DNA from: Hyphomicrobiales bacterium
Lineage (GTDB): Bacteria; Pseudomonadota; Alphaproteobacteria; Rhizobiales; JAJFHB01
Assembly: GCA_021775755.1 (NCBI GenBank)
Contig: JAJFHE010000050.1
Span: 124,001-188,000 of the forward strand
DNA length: 64,000 bases
Direction: 5' to 3'
The position numbers were made by a program, and so were the translations under genes. The notes beneath the pieces are model-generated. The model made no database searches and was not told the origin of the DNA. It saw only the letters and a program-made list of their open reading frames with translations. Of this stretch, positions 59,431 through 64,000 are shown piece by piece. Each line of letters begins with the position of its first letter. Position 1 is the first letter of the stretch.

Positions 59431-59467
59431 CCGTCGGGCGCGCGTTCGAACTCCCCTTCTTAACGCT

Positions 59468-60772
59468 TCAGCGTTTGTCTATCGGCACGTAGGCTCGTTC
59501 GGTCGGTCCCGTGTAGAGCTGGCGCGGCCGGCCGATGCGCTGGTCGGGGTCCTCGATCATTTCCTTCCATTGGGCAATCCATCCGACTGTGCGCGCCAGG
59601 GCGAACAGGACGGTGAACATGCTTGTCGGAAAGCCCAGCGCGCGCAGTGTAATGCCGGAATAAAAGTCGATGTTGGGATAGAGCTTTTTCTCGACAAAGT
59701 ACTCATCTTCAAGTGCGATGCGTTCCAGTTCCATTGCCACTTTCAGAAGCGGGTCGTTGCTCAGTCCGAGTTCGTCGAGAACTTCATGACACGTTTGCTG
59801 CATCAGTTTGGCGCGCGGGTCATAGTTTTTGTAGACACGGTGCCCAAATCCCATGAGGCGGAACGGATCATCGCGGTCCTTGGCGCGGTCGACATATTCG
59901 CCAATGCGGTCGACGCTTCCTATTTCCGCCAACATGTTGAGGGCTGCCTCGTTGGCGCCGCCATGGGCCGGTCCCCACAAGCATGCAATGCCAGCGGCGA
60001 TACAGGCGAAGGGATTGGCGCCCGATGACCCGGCAAGACGGACCGTTGAGGTGGATGCGTTTTGCTCATGGTCGGCGTGGAGGATGAAAATGCGGTCCAT
60101 GGCGCGCGAAAGTACGGGCGATGCCTTGTATTCCTCGCACGGTACGGCAAAGCACATGTGGAGGAAGTTCGACGCATAATCGAGATCGTTGCGCGGATAG
60201 ACGAAGGGCTGGCCGACAAAATACTTGAATGCCATGGCAGCGATTGTCGGCAGTTTCGCTATCATGCGCCGGCTCGCGACTTCGCGCTGCCAGGGATCGT
60301 TTATATCGGTGGAGTCGTGATAAAATGCGGATAGCGCGCCCACAACCCCGCACATAATCGCCATCGGATGCGCGTCGCGCCGAAAGCCGGTGAAAAAGCG
60401 GCTCATCTGCTCATGCAGCATGGAGTGATAGGTGACGGCGGTTTCAAACTCTTCGCGCTGTTCCTTCTGCGGCAACTCGCCATAGAGCAACAGGTAGCAG
60501 GTTTCGACAAAATCGCCATGTTCGGCGAGTTGTTCGATGGGATAACCGCGATAGAGCAGCACGCCTTCGTCGCCATCGATATAAGTGATCGTCGACTGGC
60601 AGCTTGCCGTTGACGTAAACCCGGGATCGTAGGTGAACAGGCCGGTTTGGCCGTAGAGTTTTGTGACGTCCATCACATTCGGACCAAGCGTTGCCCCATA
60701 GATAGGCAACTCAACGTTTTTGCCGTCCGTGCCGAGTTTAGCCTGATCCGTAATGTTCAGTTGTCCGCCCAT
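59468..60772 (-). CDS. gltA: Citrate synthase
   Basis: This 434-residue type II (hexameric, NADH-sensitive type) citrate synthase has [26 protein letters not shown] and the catalytic His in [14 protein letters not shown], with the later Asp in the FYSGI region. It condenses oxaloacetate with acetyl-CoA in the TCA cycle. It converges with fabZ, with 37 bases between. Confidence 0.97.
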   Translation of the reverse strand: MGGQLNITDQAKLGTDGKNVELPIYGATLGPNVMDVTKLYGQTGLFTYDPGFTSTASCQSTITYIDGDEGVLLYRGYPIEQLAEHGDFVETCYLLLYGELPQKEQREEFETAVTYHSMLHEQMSRFFTGFRRDAHPMAIMCGVVGALSAFYHDSTDINDPWQREVASRRMIAKLPTIAAMAFKYFVGQPFVYPRNDLDYASNFLHMCFAVPCEEYKASPVLSRAMDRIFILHADHEQNASTSTVRLAGSSGANPFACIAAGIACLWGPAHGGANEAALNMLAEIGSVDRIGEYVDRAKDRDDPFRLMGFGHRVYKNYDPRAKLMQQTCHEVLDELGLSNDPLLKVAMELERIALEDEYFVEKKLYPNIDFYSGITLRALGFPTSMFTVLFALARTVGWIAQWKEMIEDPDQRIGRPRQLYTGPTERAYVPIDKR

Positions 60773-60921
60773 ATCGATCCCATCTTTAAGTGTATCCAGT
60801 GAACCACAGGCGCGCCTGGTCCGACATCGCTTATGTCAGGTGAGTGCGAAATTCCGATGAGGCTGATAGAACTGAACCGTGAGCCCCACGGCTTTGATGC
60901 GCCGCTGTCTTGTGAGTTACA

Positions 60922-60951
60922 ATATTACAGGGCCGCCACAGGTTTTAGCAA
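60922..60951 (-). promoter_or_regulatory. Probable promoter of gltA
   Basis: On the minus strand TTGCTA (60946-60951) and TAATAT (60922-60927) are 18 bases apart, giving a leader of about 140 bases before the gltA start. It lies in the 230-bp gap between gltX and gltA. Confidence 0.45.
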
Positions 60952-61002
60952 GTTTTTGCAGCGCACAAAATTTAGGCAAATGGGATAAGGTCGATCGTGC
61001 CG

Positions 61003-62427
61003 TTAACCGGTCTGATCGTCGATACGATCCAAAACCTCGTCTTTGCCGAGGATTGCAAGCACCTCGAAAATGCCGGGAGATACCGTTGTTCCCGTGGTGG
61101 CGGCACGAAGTGGCTGCGCAATTTTCCCAAGTTTCAGGCCAGCCGAATCTGCGTAAGCGCGAACTGCCTCTTCAACCGACTGCACGGTCCAGTCCTGGAT
61201 TGATGAAAGGCTGCTGCGTAATTCCTTCAGGTGAACCCTGGCATCATCGTCGACGAGTTTCGCGGCCTTTTCGTCGAGGACGAGGGGGCGGCTGGCGAAC
61301 AGGAATGCGGCGCCGGAAATCAGATCGCCAAGTTTCTTCGCGCGCGGCCTTAAGCTCTCAAATGCCAGAGCAAGTTGTGCATTTTGGGTGTCGGTCAGCG
61401 CATCCGGCAACTGGCCGCCGTTTTCGAGATACGGGGTCGCTTCAAAAGCGCGTTCGATGAGGGACGTTGCAGTAGCCTCGCGCAAGTAGTGGGCATTCAG
61501 GTTATCGAGCTTGTCAAAGTCGAAGCGCGCCGGCGAGCGTCCGATGGCGTCCAGGCCAAACCACTCGATCATCTGGTCGGTGGAGATTATTTCATCGTCG
61601 CCATGGCTCCATCCCAGCCGCACGAGATAATTGCGCAACGCGGCGGGAAGATAGCCCATGGCCCGATAGGCCGCCACGCCAAGAGCACCGTGGCGTTTCG
61701 ACAGTTTTGCACCGTCCTGCCCGTGGATGAGGGGAATATGCGCAAATGCGGGAACCTGCCATGCAAGGGCGTCGTAGATCTGGCTCTGGCGCGCCGCGTT
61801 GGTCAGATGGTCATCGCCGCGGATCACATGCGTGACACCCATATCGTGATCGTCGACAACCACGGAAAGATTGTAGGTCGGCGTGCCGTCGCTGCGCAGG
61901 ATGATCAGGTCGTCAAGCTGATCGTTGGCGTATTCCACGCGGCCCTGAACTTTGTCGTCGACGATGGTTTGGCCGTCGCGTGGCGCCTTGAAACGAATGA
62001 CGGGGTCAATTCCGCGAGGGGCGTCCGCCGGGTCGCGGTCGCGCCAGGTTCCCTCATAGGCGGCGGCACGGCCTTCTGCACGGGCACGTTCGCGCATTGC
62101 GGTCAGCTCGTCCGGTGAGCAGTAGCAACGGTAGGCATGGCCCTTTGCAAGCAGTTCGCCGGCAACTTCGCCGTGGCGGTCAAGACGTGTGTGCTGATAG
62201 ACGGGATCGCCGTCCCAGGTCAGGCCGAGCCATGACAGCCCGTCAAGAATCGCGGCGACCGCCTCTTGCGTCGAACGTTCGCGATCTGTGTCTTCTATCC
62301 TCAGCAGCATGCGCCCGCCGTGGTGTTTCGCAAACAGCCAGTTGAAGAGCGCCGTGCGCGCTCCCCCGATGTGCAGGAAGCCGGTCGGCGAGGGCGCGAA
62401 ACGGGTGATCACGGTGCTGTCGTTCAT
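61003..62427 (-). CDS. gltX: Glutamyl-tRNA synthetase
   Basis: This 474-residue class I synthetase starts at ATG 62427 ([16 protein letters not shown]). HIGH appears as FLHIGGART and KMSKS as AKLSKRHG. The open frame upstream to 62859 is antisense to comEC and not part of the enzyme. Alphaproteobacteria often have two GltX and use one to charge tRNA-Gln too. The start faces comEC across 109 bases. Confidence 0.96.
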   Translation of the reverse strand: MNDSTVITRFAPSPTGFLHIGGARTALFNWLFAKHHGGRMLLRIEDTDRERSTQEAVAAILDGLSWLGLTWDGDPVYQHTRLDRHGEVAGELLAKGHAYRCYCSPDELTAMRERARAEGRAAAYEGTWRDRDPADAPRGIDPVIRFKAPRDGQTIVDDKVQGRVEYANDQLDDLIILRSDGTPTYNLSVVVDDHDMGVTHVIRGDDHLTNAARQSQIYDALAWQVPAFAHIPLIHGQDGAKLSKRHGALGVAAYRAMGYLPAALRNYLVRLGWSHGDDEIISTDQMIEWFGLDAIGRSPARFDFDKLDNLNAHYLREATATSLIERAFEATPYLENGGQLPDALTDTQNAQLALAFESLRPRAKKLGDLISGAAFLFASRPLVLDEKAAKLVDDDARVHLKELRSSLSSIQDWTVQSVEEAVRAYADSAGLKLGKIAQPLRAATTGTTVSPGIFEVLAILGKDEVLDRIDDQTG

Positions 62428-62536
62428 GTTGGTCCTGGATCTTAACGTCATACATCGGGGCTGCGTTGCGCGTGTAGCACACCTCGCACTTGAGAGTAAG
62501 GCTCGCGCGGGGCACGATGTCTTCCGGCAACGCGCC

Positions 62537-64000
62537 ATGATGGTCCGTTGCGCGCCGGGGTGCGTGGTGAGTGTGGATTCCGACAAGACCTGGAGTGGAG
62601 CAACATCGCCGGACCGGCGGCGAAAATTCGCTGTTGGCGGGATACTGCAGGCGGAGAGACCGCAGTGGTTCTTGTGGATGCCGGTTCTAATTGCCACAGG
62701 TGTGGCGGTGTATTTCAGTCTGGCGAAAGAGCCGGCGCTGGTGGTTGCGGGAGCCGTGCTGGCGGGAGCTACGGTTCTCGCCGTCGTAAGCGTGCAGTCC
62801 AAGTGGAGCGCCGTTGGTCTCGGCGCCATATGCGTCGCCGCGGGATTCGCCCTTGCCACCTTGCGTACGCAGCATGTTGCCGCCCCGGTTATCGAAAAGC
62901 GCGCAAACTACGTTTTGATATCGGGATGGGTGGAGACCGCGTCTCTCATCTCAGGTGCCCAGAAGATTGTGCTGCGCGTCCACGGGGTTGACGACTGGGG
63001 TGCGGACCGCCTGCCATACCGGGTCAGATTGTCCGTGTTCGGGGCAGACAATCCGATCAGGGCGGGCGATGCGGTCAGTATGCGGGCAAGGTTGCTGCCT
63101 TTGCCCGGGCCGGTGCGGCCTGGAGGCTTTGATTTCGCCCGGCGTAACTGGTTTCTGCGCATTGGCGGGACAGGACAGGCATTTGGTGCGCCAGAACCCG
63201 CCGAACTTGGCGAGCCTCCGCTGGGCATTGTCCTGAGGCGGCACATACAAAGCTGGCGTGTCGCCATAATGGAGCGGCTTGATAAGGCGATGAGCGGTGA
63301 AGCGGCAGGCTTTGCGATTGCCGTGACGACCGGCGAACGCGGCCGGTTGCCTGGCGCGGTAGTGGACAGTTTGCGGGCCTCGGGGCTTGCACATCTGCTT
63401 GCGATCTCCGGTCTGCACATGGCGCTGGTAGCGACGTCGCTGTTTGCCATGGTGCGGGCTTTTTTGGCACTCTTCCCGGCGCTCGCGCTGGCATATCCCA
63501 TCAAGAAATGGGCGGCGGTCGTCGCGCTCCTTGGAGCGTGTATTTATCTTGCGCTTTCGGGTGCCAGTATCTCGACGCAACGCGCGTTCATCATGCTGGC
63601 GATCATGTTCGGGGCGATCCTTCTCGACCGGCCGGCAATAAGCATCCGCAATGTAGCGATCGCCGCACTGATCATTCTCGCGATGCGTCCTGAAAGCGCT
63701 CTCGATGTCAGTTTCCAGATGTCATTTCTCACTGTGACCGTGCTCGTCTCGTTCTATGAGAACCAGCGTGACAGGTGGGCTGACATGACCGGCAGCGGTT
63801 ACGCCTCCACTCCGCGCCAGCGAGCCCTCAGGCGGGGCCTGCTTTACTGTGCGGGAGTAATAACAACGACGATGCTTGCAACGGTCGCGACCGCTCCCAT
63901 CGCGGCGTTCCAGTTTAACCAGATCGCGGTTTACGGCGTACTCGGCAATCTCGTTGCCGTACCGTTGATGTCGCTTGTCATTATGCCGCTTGCCCTGGCC
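62537..64000 (+). CDS. comEC: ComEC/Rec2-type DNA uptake channel (5' part)
   Basis: This frame stays open for 488 codons to the right window edge, so the gene is cut at its 3' end. The start is ATG 62537 (or 62540), though GTG codons follow soon after and the ribosome site is weak. Two helices near the N-terminus, a soluble domain (about residues 110-230) and the competence domain ([25 protein letters not shown], then [13 protein letters not shown]) are visible. ComEC carries single-stranded DNA across the inner membrane. The C-terminal beta-lactamase-like domain, if present, lies outside the window. gltX next to a divergent comEC is a conserved order in Rhizobiales. Confidence 0.94.
   Translation, partial: MMVRCAPGCVVSVDSDKTWSGATSPDRRRKFAVGGILQAERPQWFLWMPVLIATGVAVYFSLAKEPALVVAGAVLAGATVLAVVSVQSKWSAVGLGAICVAAGFALATLRTQHVAAPVIEKRANYVLISGWVETASLISGAQKIVLRVHGVDDWGADRLPYRVRLSVFGADNPIRAGDAVSMRARLLPLPGPVRPGGFDFARRNWFLRIGGTGQAFGAPEPAELGEPPLGIVLRRHIQSWRVAIMERLDKAMSGEAAGFAIAVTTGERGRLPGAVVDSLRASGLAHLLAISGLHMALVATSLFAMVRAFLALFPALALAYPIKKWAAVVALLGACIYLALSGASISTQRAFIMLAIMFGAILLDRPAISIRNVAIAALIILAMRPESALDVSFQMSFLTVTVLVSFYENQRDRWADMTGSGYASTPRQRALRRGLLYCAGVITTTMLATVATAPIAAFQFNQIAVYGVLGNLVAVPLMSLVIMPLALA

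Noticed and set aside
62428-62859. N-terminal extension of gltX by 144 codons
   Set aside because: The family starts at the [16 protein letters not shown] region. The extension overlaps comEC on the other strand and has no synthetase-like sequence.

Overview
The window is high-GC DNA that reads as a chromosomal segment of an alphaproteobacterium, most likely of the order Hyphomicrobiales (Rhizobiales). The evidence is gene order: lon-hup-tRNA-Val, tRNA-Asp, a 14-gene nuo operon running into birA, RNase J, methylmalonyl-CoA epimerase, DUF1467, proS, a LolC/E permease, lolD and dnaE, then rpsB-tsf-pyrH-frr-uppS-cdsA-dxr-rseP-bamA-fabZ, with gltA, gltX and a divergent comEC closing the window. 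The genus cannot be fixed from the sequence alone. No insertion sequence, prophage, CRISPR array or rRNA gene was seen. Two tRNA genes with encoded CCA ends are present.

Region 1 (1-2618) holds the 3' part of lon, hup and tRNA-Val. Region 2 (2619-17934) is an accessory block lying between tRNA-Val and nuoA. It has a glycosyltransferase. Next come two convergent catabolic transcription units: an M24 hydrolase with a GntR/FCD regulator, and an aminotransferase, a DoeB-like deacylase and a GMC oxidoreductase. Each unit is preceded by the same 19-bp AT-rich element. The block continues with a secreted caspase-like protein, a cupin, a TPR protein, tRNA-Asp, a 42-residue membrane protein and an ABC exporter operon (ATPase, permease, membrane fusion protein) with an FNR/FixK-like box.

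Region 3 (17935-32801) is the complex I operon nuoA-N, with one extra two-helix membrane protein gene between nuoH and nuoI. NuoE carries a long C-terminal extension. Region 4 (32812-48418) runs from birA to dnaE plus a very large DUF2339 membrane protein. It also contains a diguanylate cyclase and, on the minus strand at about 37724-37914, a structured candidate small RNA ending in a strong terminator. Region 5 (48425-58852) is the translation, lipid and envelope cluster rpsB to bamA. Here RpsB carries an Ala/Glu/Pro linker and a C-terminal domain that matches the NuoE extension at 35 of 65 aligned positions by hand count. Region 6 (58957-64000) has fabZ, gltA, gltX and a partial comEC.

The observations most worth following are: (1) lpxD, lpxA, lpxI and lpxB, which normally flank fabZ in this neighbourhood, are all absent while the surrounding order is kept; (2) one small helix-hairpin-helix-like domain is appended to both a complex I subunit and a ribosomal protein; (3) a likely GntR operator pair defines a small catabolic regulon of unknown substrate; (4) there is an unassigned structured RNA candidate. 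No clearly new defence or mobile system was found.
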